This document shows positions 44,480 to 55,428 of a stretch of 64,000 bases of DNA, one piece after another. The notes under the pieces were generated by a model that saw only the letters and a program-made list of their open reading frames with translations, did no database searches and had not been told where the DNA came from. The stretch's first letter is position 1, and each line of letters begins with the position of its first letter. The DNA is from Dactylorhiza incarnata (lineage: Eukaryota; Streptophyta; Magnoliopsida; Asparagales; Orchidaceae), in contig JAWHQI010000276.1 of assembly GCA_033032865.1 (NCBI GenBank), forward strand, positions 1,922,001-1,986,000. Direction: 5' to 3'. The position numbers and the translations under genes were made by a program.

Positions 44480-46070
44480 AATAACCCCATACTTGAGGTT
44501 TTGCTATTCCAGAGCAAAAGTGTGAGAAATAATTCATAAGACATCCTTAAAAATTTTTAATTTTAAACTAAAATTTCATTTAAACCAAAAGTTAAGTTAA
44601 GAGTAAATTCAAGGAGGAGTTAAGTCCAAAATTATGATGATGATTTGAAAAGAGGGAAAAATATTTAGGCAAGGACTTCTCAAGAAAATTAATTAGTTTA
44701 ACAATATTGTAGAAATTATAAAACGAGATTAAATAAAAATTATAAGAACTCTATCTTAAAAGAAACTTAAGGAAAAGTAACTTACTAAATATTGCTCTCT
44801 CCATAATCTTAAACTAAATCTAGAACAATGATAATTGGCTAAGGGGATTTCATAAAATTTGGCATAAGAAGAGATCTTTGATTTGAGGTGATGAATTTTA
44901 TCCTCTCACATCTATATTTTTTTTCTCTTCTAATAACAACCCAAAATGTATATGGTTTAGGAGTAATGAATTTTATCCTCTTATTCCATGTCATATAATC
45001 TTTTCAAATATTTTGGGTGCATATGTTTTAGGGAATAATGAATTTTATCTTCTTATTCCTATGACATATGATCTTTTAAAGTTCATTTTTTATGCCACAA
45101 AGGGGGTAAGGAAGGAAATTAAATCTAGCTAGCTTTAAATTATATCGAGAGCAAATTCTAGTAAAATTAAATTTCCTAATATCTAAAAATTTAGAAGAAA
45201 ATATAATTGAATTCTAAAGAGGTTTAGCAAATTCACTACAAAATGAAGCCATTTTAAAAATAAAAAGAGAAGTCATGCTAAATAAATTCTCTAATCAAGT
45301 TAAAATCATAAGATAATTCTTAAATCAAGATTACCTCAAATTTAAAATTAACAAATTATGATAAGCAAAATTTTAGCCAATTAAAAACTTAATCATGCTA
45401 ATAAATATTCTCAACTAGATTTCTAAGAAATCACAAAAACAACAAATAAGAGAGGAATAAGATTTAAATTTTTTTTGTATTTTAAGTTTTTTCATATGTG
45501 TATTTTTTTTTTGAATTTTGATATTATCTTTTTTTGAATTTTTTTTTTGATAAGAAATAAACAATAAAAACATATACTAAAAAGCTTAAAATTTTTTTGT
45601 TAATTCTTGGACTTCCCGAGGTATACCCTGTGAAGGGTTCTCACGGTACTAGGAGGTGAGATGGGGTGAGGTCCCAAACGTCCCTTTCCAAGATTTAAAT
45701 TTTTCAATTTTCTAAATTTTTTTTGAGTTTTTGGGTTTTACAAGTGCTAAAATAGAAGAAAACATAAGAAAATAAATTTTTTTAAAAATTTTCTAATTTA
45801 ACAACTATTTACAAAGAACTATTTACACCCCCATACTTAAAGTTAAACATTGTCCCCAATGTTTAAAACTAAGTATGAAGTAAGAGAAAATAACGTGCAA
45901 GACAAAACAAAAAGAAAATGCATGATAAAAGAGAAGGAAGAAGGAGAAAGGGCTTCCCTGATTTTTTTGTAAGTTTGCACGGGGAAGCGGCGATTACCTA
46001 CAAAATATGTTAAAGAACAAGAGAAAACAATAAAAAGATAACCTTGGGGTGCCTCCCAAAAGCGCTTTGT
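44480..46070 (-). other. Non-coding AT-rich 3' region of Athila-like copy 2
   Basis: It matches 28104-29658 throughout, including the CCCGAGGTATACCC island (45618-45700). No conserved ORF is seen in either copy. Confidence 0.8.
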
Positions 46071-48355
46071 TTAAGGTCGCGTAACTTGACCCACTTGCCG
46101 ATCACATAATGGGGGTGAATAGAACTCACAACACTCTTCCAGGTAAAAACACGAATCGTCGTTTTCTAATGTGTCCCGCATCGAGGAATTTATGTTGAAA
46201 GTAACTTCATCGTCTCCAACCCGTAGGAGGAGCTTTCCGTTACTTAAGTCTATAATAGCGCGGGAGGTGGTAAGGAAGGGGCGGCCAAGTATGAGGGGAA
46301 CTTCGGCATCCTCTTTGATGTCAAGAATGACAATCCACCGGGAAGATGAATTTGTCAACCTTGACGAGCACGTCCTCCACTATTCCTACCGGATATTTTA
46401 AAGAACGATCCGCTAATTGAATACTCATTCGAGTGGGGCTAGGATTTCCTAGACCTAGCTTTTTGAAAAATGAAAACGACATGAGATTGATGCTTGCCCC
46501 AAGATCCGCTAAGGCGTGTTTTACTAACGAATTGCCAAATAAACACGGGATGGAGAACCGTCCCGGGTCATTTGCTTTTTGAGGCAATTTGTTGAGTACA
46601 ACCGCGGAGCATTCTGCGTTTAAAGAAATATGCGAAATATCTTATAACTTTTTCTTATTGGAGAGCAACTCCTTCAGAAATTTCACATATTTAGGCATTT
46701 GAGAGATAGCCTCGCAGAAGGGTACATTAATATGAATTTGCTTTAAATGTCTAAAAAAATTTATAATAATTTTCGGCCCACTCGCTTTTAGACTTAGACG
46801 GATACGAAATATTAGAAGTAGAAGCGCGCGGAGCTAACGTAGCGGGAGAATTCGAAGATAATTTAAGAATAGGAGGAGGAGGAGAGGAAGTTACCTTGGG
46901 TTCGTCCTTTTTTGAAACCACCTCCTTCCCGCTTCGGAGTGTGATTCCGTACGCGCTCTCCTTTGGGGTTTGCTCTGTATTCCCCGGTAGTTCTCCTTGC
47001 TGACGCTCAGAAATCATCTTTAAGAGCTGGCCCACTTGATTCTCTAAATTTTTTATCGACTCGGTGAGGTTCCGAAAGTTCGATTCATTTGTAGCAACAT
47101 ATTTTGCAAAAACCTCTTCAAGCAGAGAGAGTTTTTGCTGTTGCGGTGAAAAACCGGGTGGATTAAAATTTTTAGAAATCAAATTTGGAGGGGGAGTTAA
47201 GTTAAGAAGGTTATTAGGGGGAGGTTGATTTAGATTCATAGGACGCTGAGCATTTCCTAGGTTGCTCCATGAGAAATTCGGATGATTCCTATAACCCGCA
47301 TTGTATGTGTTGTTATACGGAGCGGTGTTGGGGTTATAGGAAGGCCGAGGCGGATTTCCCATGTAGTCAACATGTTCTTCAATTAAAACATTATTAGCCC
47401 AAGGAGGAGTTGTAGAGGAAGCAGACATCTCTGTCACTTGCTTTGTTAAGCGCACAACTTGTAAAGCCAAATTTGCGTTTACGTCTATTTCAAAAATTCC
47501 GGCCGGCTTATTATGCCGCGCTCGGGGCATGTTCCATTGGTACGCATTCATGGCCATCTCTTCGAAAAGCTCTTGAGCGGCGACTGGGGTTTTGTTATTT
47601 AATGTCCCCCCGACGGCCGCATCAATCATTTGCCTCGTTTGGAGATTTAAGCCATTATAAAATATTTGCACTTGTTGCCAAGTGGCAAGTGCGTGGCTAG
47701 GGCATCGACGCAAAAGCTCCTTGAAGTGCTCTCATGTGTCATAGAGAGTCTCCGAGTCGATTTGCATGAACGACGCAATATCCGTGCGCAATTTAGCGGT
47801 CTTTGAAGGTGGGAAATATTTATTTAGAAATTTTTCCGCCATTTCGGCCCATATAGTGATGGATCCCCTAGGTAGGGAGCCCTGCCACTGCTTGGCCTTA
47901 GACCGCAAAGAAAAAGGAAAAAGACGTAATCGAATGGCGTCATCGGTGACGCCATTGATCTTAAAAGTGTCGCAAATTTCAAGAAAGTAAGAAATATGCG
48001 AATTTGGATCCTCGTACGGTTGACCATCGAAGGTCACCGATTGTTGCACCATTTGTATGATGCTGGACTTGATCCCAAAATTTTTGTTCGCCACCATGGG
48101 GCGAAAAATACTCGATTGTGTGCCTTCCAAATTCGGCCGCGCATAATAGGACATGGTCCGTTGCGCGTGCTCATTAGGATTTGGCTGACTAAGATTAGGA
48201 GGATTAAGATTATGAGCCATATTCGGTGTGTTAGTGTCCCCGATCGACTCTTTGAATTCTACTTGATTTTCCTGATCACGAGAATGGCGGTGCCTCAAAA
48301 AGTTTCGCTCGATCTCCAGATCAAAAGGAATAATCGAAGCGCTACCTCGGGTCAT
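46071..48355 (-). pseudogene. gag: Athila-like Gag-protease, copy 2 (broken)
   Basis: It starts at the ATG 48355. A TGA at 47732-47734 replaces Trp of LYDTWERF in copy 1, a G-to-A change. A frameshift near 46750 and another near 46330 break the protease half. ALADLGASINLM (protease active site) and GRPFLTTSRAIID remain readable. The gag part keeps NHPNFSWSNLGNAQ. The same 763-codon design as copy 1, but more damaged. Confidence 0.92.
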
Positions 48356-48480
48356 ACACTAAAAAAAAGAAGAAAGGAAGAGGAAAAACTTTTTTTTTTA
48401 ATTTATAAAAAGTAAAATAAAATAAAAAGAAGCATGATAAAATTAATAGCTATCCTCTTTTCAAAATATCTACGCAAAGT

Positions 48481-48497
48481 CCCCGGCAACGGCGCCA
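48481..48497 (-). other. Primer-binding site (tRNA-Asp type), Athila-like copy 2
   Basis: The minus strand reads TGGCGCCGTTGCCGGGG, identical to copy 1, six bases from the LTR end. Confidence 0.92.
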
Positions 48498-48503
48498 AAA
48501 ACT

Positions 48504-49840
48504 TGATATAGAAATTTCGTGTTTTGAAATTAAGTGAAGGTTTGAAGATTTTCTCCAAAACTATATCTGATTAAGGCAAGTGTACCTTATCGTCTATAGT
48601 ATAGGATATTTAGGAATATCAAGGTCGTATTCCACGGGGCGCGTTGATTACTTCTACTTCGAGGAAAGTCACCATTTTCTTATCGACGAAATTTTGAGAT
48701 TGTTTTACTTAACTAAAAAAAGACAAAATGCAAGCTAAATGAAAAGATTAAACGAAAATAAAAAGGCTTAATGCTCAAACATAGTGGAGGGGGAAAAGGA
48801 AAGAAAAATTAACATTGCATGAAAGGAAGAGTGCTTAAGGAGAAAGAGAACTTGAAAGGAAGCAAACTTAATTTTATTGAAAACCAAAATGATTACAAGC
48901 TTAAAGAGAGATTACAAAGCTAGGAAAGTAAAGTTACAAGCTTTAATTAACTAGTGCAAGTAAGAAATAAAAACTAGTACATTATATGAAAAAGAGAACA
49001 TGAAAGCTTAAGGAAAAACATGAACAAGCATTGAAAAACTTCACTAACAGCTCTAGCAGCACCTCCCCCACTCCAAAATTCTGAACCATGGACTCAAGGA
49101 GAGCCTCTGAATTTATAGCAGAAATTTTCAAGTTACACGCCCTCGGTCACGGGCGTGACCTAGGGCGTGTAAACATTGCTGACAGTGGATGTGGCAGTGG
49201 AGTGGACATTACACGCTCGTGTAAGTTAGGTCACGGGCGTGACTTTGGACGACTTCATTAAATGCAGTGTGGGATGGATTGCGGCGGCGGCGTGCAGGGA
49301 TCACGCGTGAAATTCACGGGAGTGATATTGGGGTCACGGGCGTGACATTTCGGGTCACGGGCGTGTACCTGGGCGCCCTCAATTAATGCAGCGTGGGCTG
49401 GAATTCGGCGCGACAGAAAGTGTTCGTCGAACGAAGCTCAGACTTCGTCGAACGCAGGGGCAAAGCTTTCGTCGAATGCAGCTCAGGCTTCGTCGAATGC
49501 AGGGGCCGAGCTTTTTTTGTCGAACGGAGCTCCACTTTTGTCGAACGCAGGGGCAGAGCTTTTTTTTGTCGAACGGAGCTCCACTTTCGTCGAACGCAGG
49601 GGCAATTTCGTCGAACACAGATCTTTAGGTTACACGCCCTTGGTCTCGGGCGTGACTGAGGGCGTGACTTGCGATTTTCTCCAATTTTCCCCAAAATTCT
49701 GCAAAAATAAAAGTAAACTATATTTAGAACAGAAATTATAAAAGAAGTGATTTTAAACTAAAATATAAATAATATTTGCAATTTTAAATTAAAACTAAAC
49801 TAAATACTATAATTAAAATATGCATAAATACTACTCATCA
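48504..49840 (-). repeat. 5' LTR, Athila-like copy 2
   Basis: It is 1337 bp, TGATATAG ... CTCATCA, matching 32105-33405 and 3209-4564. The minus-strand TATAAATT and both inverted-repeat modules are present. Confidence 0.93.
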
Positions 49841-50414
49841 TAATAAATGTGGAACACTTCAACAACAATCCATAAGAATATCAATCAGTGACAATGGGAA
49901 GACAAAATAGTGTTCTTGTTATTCACTATCTCTTTACAGCTCGAGACATACATGGAGAGACATGATTCATAAGAATCACAAAGAAGAGAAGCACTGGACA
50001 CAAACAACAAGCTGCCAGCGAACTACCAAAGCTCCGCCAGATCGCTAGAACAGGTAAGATGCATGGCTATCCCTGAGACCGCGCGAACAGAGCACAAGAC
50101 GCTGTTATCAGACCGCAACCACAGACCGCACAACTAGCTGCTTTATTCAACTACTAAAAACAACTGTCTGCACTTCTCGATTGCCCTGGCCGCACAGTCT
50201 CAAGGTCACAGAAGAACCCGCAAACACTTGACGAAGAACTGCTTCCTGCTGCAAGACTGCAACTCAAGACCGCCCGACCACTTAAGGTCGTCAGATCAAC
50301 TGAGTCCGCTGCACAATCCAAGAACTCCAAAACACAGTCCGCACAGGCAGATCGCTGCCGAATTGGTTTATTCAAAGCTGGAAAGAAAGGAGAATGCTGA
50401 CGGTGAATGCTAGC
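49841..50414 (-). repeat. Copia-F-type LTR fragment
   Basis: It matches about 34650-35265 of the Copia-F 3' LTR. It lacks the first ~22 bp (replaced by the Athila-like LTR) and everything beyond GCTAGC, where RE-12 begins. It could be the displaced 5' LTR of Copia-F or part of another copy. No gene. Confidence 0.85.
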
Positions 50415-50605
50415 TGATGAGTCTCATTTATATAGCATTTTATAGACTCATTCAGGTATGTTTTCATTGTTAAACACTTCACTTTCATCATGCATTCACT
50501 CATATTTCTCTAAATCACATTTATTCATGAAGTGCATGTTTAGGCCTGTTGTGGTGTGTAATTGCGCACTATTTTGTTGGGGGAAAGCACATTGTGCTCC
50601 CCATT

Positions 50606-50682
50606 TGAAAGTGCACAGTTAACCTCACTAGAATTCTCTAGAGGGGGGGGGGGAGTGAATAGAGATTTAAAATATTTTCTGC

Positions 50683-50720
<38 letters not shown>

Positions 50721-51954
50721 GTGGTGATCACAGATTAAGGCTTCCCACACACCAACAAGAATTAAGTAAGTAAAGAAAGTAAATGCAAGAAAAGAAATCA
50801 CAGCACAACACAAGGAAATATAGTGGTTCCCCAAACTTTGGGTAGTCCACTCTTCTACCCCTTGGTAGGAAATTCACTATCTTGCACTGAGTCTTTTGAT
50901 AAGGAGACTCTTAGAACCACCCTGAGTCTTTTGATAAGGAGACTCTTAGAACCAACTGAGTCTTTTGAAAATGAGACTCTTAGAACCAGTACAACTGAAT
51001 TTTTTGGAGATAGATTCTAAAAACTCTTTTACAATATGTGAAAAATGAAAATAAGAAAGAGAAGAAGAAGTATTTAAGACAAGAAGGAATCTTCTTCCTA
51101 GCAAGAAGATTGGAAGCACAAGAAGTAGTGAATGAAATCTCTCTTCTATAGTGAGAAGGATATTGTAGGCCTTTTCTCTCTTTTGTGAGAGCTATCAGAG
51201 TTTGCAGCAGTATGGCTTCAGAGTGAGAAGGAGAAGGAAGCTTGATCTTTGCTGCAGCACTATTTCTCAATTCTCTCTCTTTTTCACTTGGGAGCTTTTC
51301 CTTTTTTCAAATGTAAAATGGTGGATGACTTCATTGCTTTCTGTCGACCACCTTGTTATTTATAGCTCTGTTCATTAAAATAACACTATAGGAGAGTAAT
51401 CAATTAGCAGGCAGATTATTAGAAAGAAGGAGAAATTTCCATAACAATTATATCTATAGAAGGAAAGTATTCATTCTGATTTCAAATAGTGTCCATAATG
51501 GATTTAATCAAATTAGCCAAGAATTCATTAGAGGAATAGAATAATTCAGAACGGCTATAAAGAATAATTTGATTCCATATAAATCAGATCTATGAAAGAA
51601 GGAAAGAGATCTGGCGATTTTTGAATTATTCATAGAAATCAACGTGCGTCGATTACTATTCGACGTAGGCGTCGAATTCGTCCTGGCAGAACGTCGAGAG
51701 GAGAATAAGGAAGGTGTGTCGACTAGGGTGCGTCGACTTCTCAAGATACGTCGACTAGAAGTCAGAGCTACGTCGACATAGGATACGTCGAATTCTGCTT
51801 GGAGCTACTTTGACTCATTCTGATAGAAACGTCGACTTTATTTCGACGTTGCATCGAATACTATTCGACGCATATTTACTTAACCTTGATTTTCCTTTCT
51901 TGGAATTCATATTCAACTCATTTTCAAGGGTTAAGAGAAATCATTTTCCCAACA
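50606..51954 (-). repeat. RE-13 3' LTR
   Basis: It is TGAAAGTGCACAG ... CCCAACA on the + strand. It contains a (TA)n microsatellite (about 50687-50714, longer than in the partner LTR), a minus-strand TATAAATAA at 51356-51364, GAGTCTTTTGATAAGGAGAC repeats (about 50890-50985) and the TCGACG array at about 51640-51880. Confidence 0.95.
51640..51880. repeat. TCGACG stem-loop array in RE-13 3' LTR (U3)
   Basis: More than ten CGTCGA/TCGACG words occur, several paired with a 7-nt spacer. The equivalent array in the 5' LTR is at about 57930-58165. It includes a perfect unit at 58138-58160 (TGCGTCGA, 7-nt loop, TCGACGCA), nearly identical to the first unit of the gag array. Confidence 0.88.
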
Positions 51955-51968
51955 ATCTCCCCCTATTT
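51955..51968 (-). other. Polypurine tract of RE-13
   Basis: The minus strand reads AAATAGGGGGAGAT directly before the LTR start TGTTGGG. It is the same string as in RE-1. Confidence 0.92.
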
Positions 51969-52169
51969 GTCTTAACCTTATTTAGAGGGAAATTGTACTA
52001 GCATTTAATCAACTTCGCAAGGCAATTATATAGAACAGAAATATGTCAAACAATCAAAAGAGAAATTAGAAAGAGAAATCATATAAACAAACTTCCCAGA
52101 ATTATATAAGCAGACTTCATGTTTAGTATTCAACTATAAGGTAAAGTATATCAGCATTATTTTCAATCA

Positions 52170-54033
52170 TTATTCAGGAGGGGTAGGAGGAGTCTTTCTT
52201 TTTCTTTTGAATACTTTGGTGGGTTGCTCTTTCTCAGTAGCAGATTGTACCCTTAGCTCCCCCTGAGTCACAGTGGTGTGCTCCCCCTGGAATGGAACTT
52301 CAGAGCCTTCTATTTCTATTTCAGCATTAGTTAAAATAGCATTTGGCTCCACCTGAGCTTCAGCTTCAGCCAACACAGCATCTGGCTGTCCTTTTTCATT
52401 TTCAGCTTCATTCATAGCAGTATCCAGCTCCCCCTGAGTTTCAGTTTCTTTGTCTTTCTCACCATCTGCCACATCTTCCTTTTCAGCTTCATTTTCTGCC
52501 CTGCTTGCCTCCCCTTGTAATAATACCACTTGATTTGCAGCCTCTCTTGCTATTTTGAGTACCTATATTGTTTGTTCTTCAATATATAGCTCAGGTACTT
52601 TCTCATTTCCAATTGTCTTGAGCAGTGCAAGACTGTCAAATTTTGAAGAAGGACGGGATTTGTGTGAGGGAGATTTAAGATTGGAGGGCTGCTCTTCATC
52701 TAGCTTCTCCCCCTTCTTGACCTTCTTGGCCAAGGAGGTTAAGAAAGACTTGGTAACTCTTGAGGAAGAGAGAGAGTTCTTCAGACTTTGCACAGAGGCA
52801 CTGACCCCATCTATTTGGGTGTGCATGTGTAGGATGGAGGAATGAATCAGGGAGCAGTGCTCATCCAGCATTGCTTGGAATGTTTGAGCTGTTGATGCAA
52901 TGCACTGAGTGAGGAGAGCTTCAGTGGATGCAGATGGTTCATGTTGTGGTTGGTGATGAGGAGAGAGTGGTGGAGGTGGTGATGAAGCTGGAGAGAAGTT
53001 AGTTGATACATGAGGTATGGGTGATAAAGGAGGTGGAGAGGATGAGAAAGTAGGAGGAGGAAGAGATGGAGAAACTACTGTTTGAGCAGGTGTTTGAGAA
53101 GAGGTAGGTAGAGTAGGAGTTGTGAGAGTTGAAGAGACTAGTGGAGTAGATGATGGTGGTAGAGAAGGAGTGTTTCTTTGAGGAGGAGGAGGAGGAGATG
53201 GATGAACAGGAGAGTTAGGAGGAGAAGGAGTCTTTTCAGGAATGGAGCCAGGCTTAGGGATTTGCCTGGTCCATTTGGAGAATAGAGCTATTGACATCCT
53301 TTTCCCTAGAGGAATGGGGATTCCTTTTGACCTACAGAGGTCAGGGAAGGAGTGGAAGAGTACTTGACTCATAATCCTCATATATGCATTTTCTTTGTGT
53401 GAGTATTTGGAGCCTATCATCTTGAGCAAGCATGTGGCCCAGTCCACCTTCTTCTTCAGCACAAGGGCCCCCATGATGTTCAGTTGCTGCTTGGGTACTG
53501 CATCATGGGCTGAAATTTTGCATAGTAGTATCTTTCCTACTACATCTGCTTGCAGTCTGTACTCCCCAGAAAAGTCTATTTTATTTAGATGGATTGGTTT
53601 ATCCTTTGAGAACTTCATAGTGGTTAGCAGATGCTTGATTTCATCAGGTGTGAGGTCTATATATTCATCACCTAATAAGGGAATGATGAAGACTTATGAG
53701 GTTACTCTTTAGAAATTGATTTCCTTTCCCTATTTTATTTGAACAAAGATAATATTAGGATATACCTGATGGAAGATCAAAGGTGGTCCTAATAGGTTCT
53801 GCAGAGATTGAGACTGGTGTCTCGTAGATTGTTCCCTAGATTCCTCCTTGTTCAGATATCTGAACATGAGTCATTAGCTCAGTGAGCTCTGTTTCCAGGA
53901 GCTTGCATCTTGTGGAGATGAGTTTGTCCAATCCAGCTTTAGTGAAGAGAGCTATGATGTTCTTATAATTTTCTGCAGCGGCTTGGAAGGAGTCGAGGTC
54001 AATGTCGAAACCAGAGTTTATCTTGGGAGCCAT
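52170..54033 (-). CDS. Envelope-like / extra ORF of RE-13, probably spliced
   Basis: The first part (54033-53766) starts MAPKINSGFDID and reads to TFDLPS, with one TAG near 53837. A 94-bp GT...AG segment (53765-53672) follows. The second part (53671-52170) reads GDEYIDLTPDEIK, a globular region (ADVVGKILL, NIMGALVLKKKVDW, VLFHSFPDLC), then a long Pro/Ser-rich stretch with PPPPPQ. A coil follows, then an acidic tail with repeated QGE phrases, ending KRKRKTPPTPPE. One TAG lies at 52563-52565. The homologous ORF of Copia-C has no gap at PS|GD, which supports splicing. I see no signal peptide or membrane span, so an envelope function is not supported. Confidence 0.75.
53672..53765 (-). other. Intron-like 94-bp segment in the RE-13 extra ORF
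   Basis: On the minus strand it starts GTATATCC and ends CCCTTATTAG. It is AT-rich with an in-frame stop and a pyrimidine tract before AG. Its removal joins CCATCAG to GTGATG in frame, giving PSGDEYIDL. The comparison with Copia-C is the main support. Confidence 0.65.
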
Positions 54034-54129
54034 TTTAGGTCAGTGAAAGAGAGGAGGAAATGGCTGGACTAAGGAGCAAGAAGGATAAAGGATGCAAAGT
54101 AGTGAAGGTTTCTAACTGAAGAGTCTTTT

Positions 54130-54400
54130 TATGTCAGGTGAAGCGTCGAAACGGGACTCAATTCGAGGCTTATTCAGTACTTCAGGGGATGTGACCGAAA
54201 ATATTTTAGTATTGTCGCTCGTTTTCATGAAGTCAACGTTACGTCGAGCGGAATTCGACGTAAGCGTCGATACAGCCCGCGTTAAGATGCTAGGGTTTTG
54301 TATCGACGTATGCGCCGATTGTAATCGACGTATGCGTCGATTTCACTTATTGAGTTGAGTCATCAATGGTGCGTCGATTAGAAGTCGACGTGACTTTTGA
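54130..54400. repeat. TCGACG stem-loop cluster between gag and extra ORF of RE-13
   Basis: Perfect or near-perfect 8-7-8 units include TACGTCGA (54240-54247), a 7-nt loop and TCGACGTA (54255-54262). Another runs 54371-54393 (TGCGTCGA, TTAGAAG, TCGACGTG). The stretch is non-coding on the element's sense strand, immediately upstream of the extra-ORF ATG. Confidence 0.85.
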
Positions 54401-54472
54401 TTTTCCTGAAGAGTTTTAGGTGTTTATTTCTTTTTATCTCTTCCTAGTTCTAAGTCAGTATTGGACTAATTT

Positions 54473-55428
54473 TTACAGATAGTTTGATTGGTTGTGCCAA
54501 CATTGTTTGGCAAGGTGGCCAGTTTTGTTACATATATGACACTTGATTATCTTATTCTTATGATAATTTGAGTTTAGAGAAGGATAGAAGGGTTGATTAG
54601 GATAGAAAGTTTGATTAGGATGGGAATTTTGGTTACCAGGTTTAGGGTAGAAATTTTGGTTGGGATAGGGGTGTTGATTAGGATGGAAATCATGGTTAGG
54701 ATGAATGGATCCTGAATGGGAATTATAGAGGGTTTTTGGAGGATATACATTTAAGTTGCTCTGATTTGTGCGTCGATATCTATTCGACGCATGTTGATAG
54801 GTGCTTCGATTTATATTCGGCGCTTTCTCCCAATAGCGTTGATCTGATATCGACGCATGGAAAAAGTTGCGTCGATTGGAAGTTGACGTACTTTTATTCA
54901 AGCGTCGAGTAGAGGTCGAGGCATCAGAGAGGTTGCGTTGAGTAAAAGTCGACGCACTATCATTCATGCGTCGATATAAAGTCGACGCAACTGTATCTTC
55001 ATACATTTTCTTTTTCCCTTTTTCTGATTTTGTTCTTTTATGTATTGTTTCTTTTGGCTTAGTTGCTTCTTCAGATGAAGTTTGAGAGTCATTAGCTGAA
55101 TAATATGATGTTTCATCAAATTGCTTTATTTCCTTGAGGAAGTCTTCTTCCTTATTTAGTGAGTCTTTTTCTTGGTTTGATTTGATGGGTTTTGTGAATT
55201 TTACAGGGATCATCCAAGCAGGTTTGTTGGATGGAACTTGGTTGGTTGAGGGATCAGCCCCTAGACCAAGATTTTTATGTCTCCTTGTTTGTTGTTCAGT
55301 GATTTCCTTGAGAGTTTGGCTTCTCATTTTTATTGATTCTTCAAAAGCTTTTGCCTGGGATACCTTATCCTTAAGGAGCTGGTTTTCTATTCTAGCCCTT
55401 TCTACCTCCTTTTATATGATGTTAGCCC
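54473..55428 (-). CDS. gag: RE-13 gag C-terminal part: 11-residue repeats and second zinc knuckle
   Basis: This frame is offset from the upstream gag, so a frameshift lies near 55330-55430. MRSQTLKEITEQQ... leads through a basic/acidic linker to seven 11-residue repeats (about residues 110-190; consensus xAST(S/x)xRRNxx, Arg-rich). Next come Asn/Pro/Tyr-rich repeats (HPNQ, YPNQ, FYP) and the intact knuckle CHICNKTGHLAKQC (near 54510). It ends NQSNYL. A basic repeat next to a zinc knuckle suggests nucleic-acid binding by the nucleocapsid part of Gag, which is inference. Confidence 0.88.
54769..54999. repeat. Seven 33-bp stem-loop repeats inside RE-13 gag
   Basis: Units start at 54769, 54802, 54835, 54868, 54901, 54934 and 54967, exactly 33 bp apart. 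Each is an 8-bp arm, a ~7-nt loop and an 8-bp arm followed by ~10 bp spacer. The first (TGCGTCGA ... TCGACGCA, 54769-54791) and last (54967-54989) are perfect. The others have one to three arm mismatches. The period equals 11 codons and stays in frame. Confidence 0.95.

Larger units (their letters stand above)
43347..49840. repeat. Duplicated block, copy 2
   Basis: It matches 26972-33405 in order, orientation and fusion joint, with scattered substitutions and small indels. On the left it is continuous with Copia-G gag, so this is the ancestral left context. On the right the LTR end is followed by TAATAAATG, part of a Copia-F-type LTR. Confidence 0.9.
44058..49840 (-). mobile_element. Athila-like gag-protease element, copy 2
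   Basis: The structure is that of copy 1: complete 5' LTR (48504-49840), PBS, gag-protease, AT-rich tail, polypurine tract and a truncated 3' LTR (44058-44479) fused to Copia-G. RT, RNase H and integrase are absent here too, so the loss predates the duplication. Confidence 0.92.

Noticed and set aside
44058..49840. Simple retrotransposition of the copia/Athila chimera as a unit
   Set aside because: The 3' LTR is truncated and lacks R and U5, and there are no matching target duplications around either block copy, so the chimera could not have been copied as a normal LTR element.
52170..54033. True envelope glycoprotein in RE-13
   Set aside because: No signal peptide, membrane anchor, cysteine pattern or fusion peptide is seen. 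The protein is Pro-rich and acidic with a plant-transposon domain, so only the positional name envelope-like is kept.
54769..54999. CRISPR-like array (regular 33-bp repeats)
   Set aside because: Units are contiguous with ~10-bp related spacers, lie in frame in a plant retrotransposon gag and have no cas genes.
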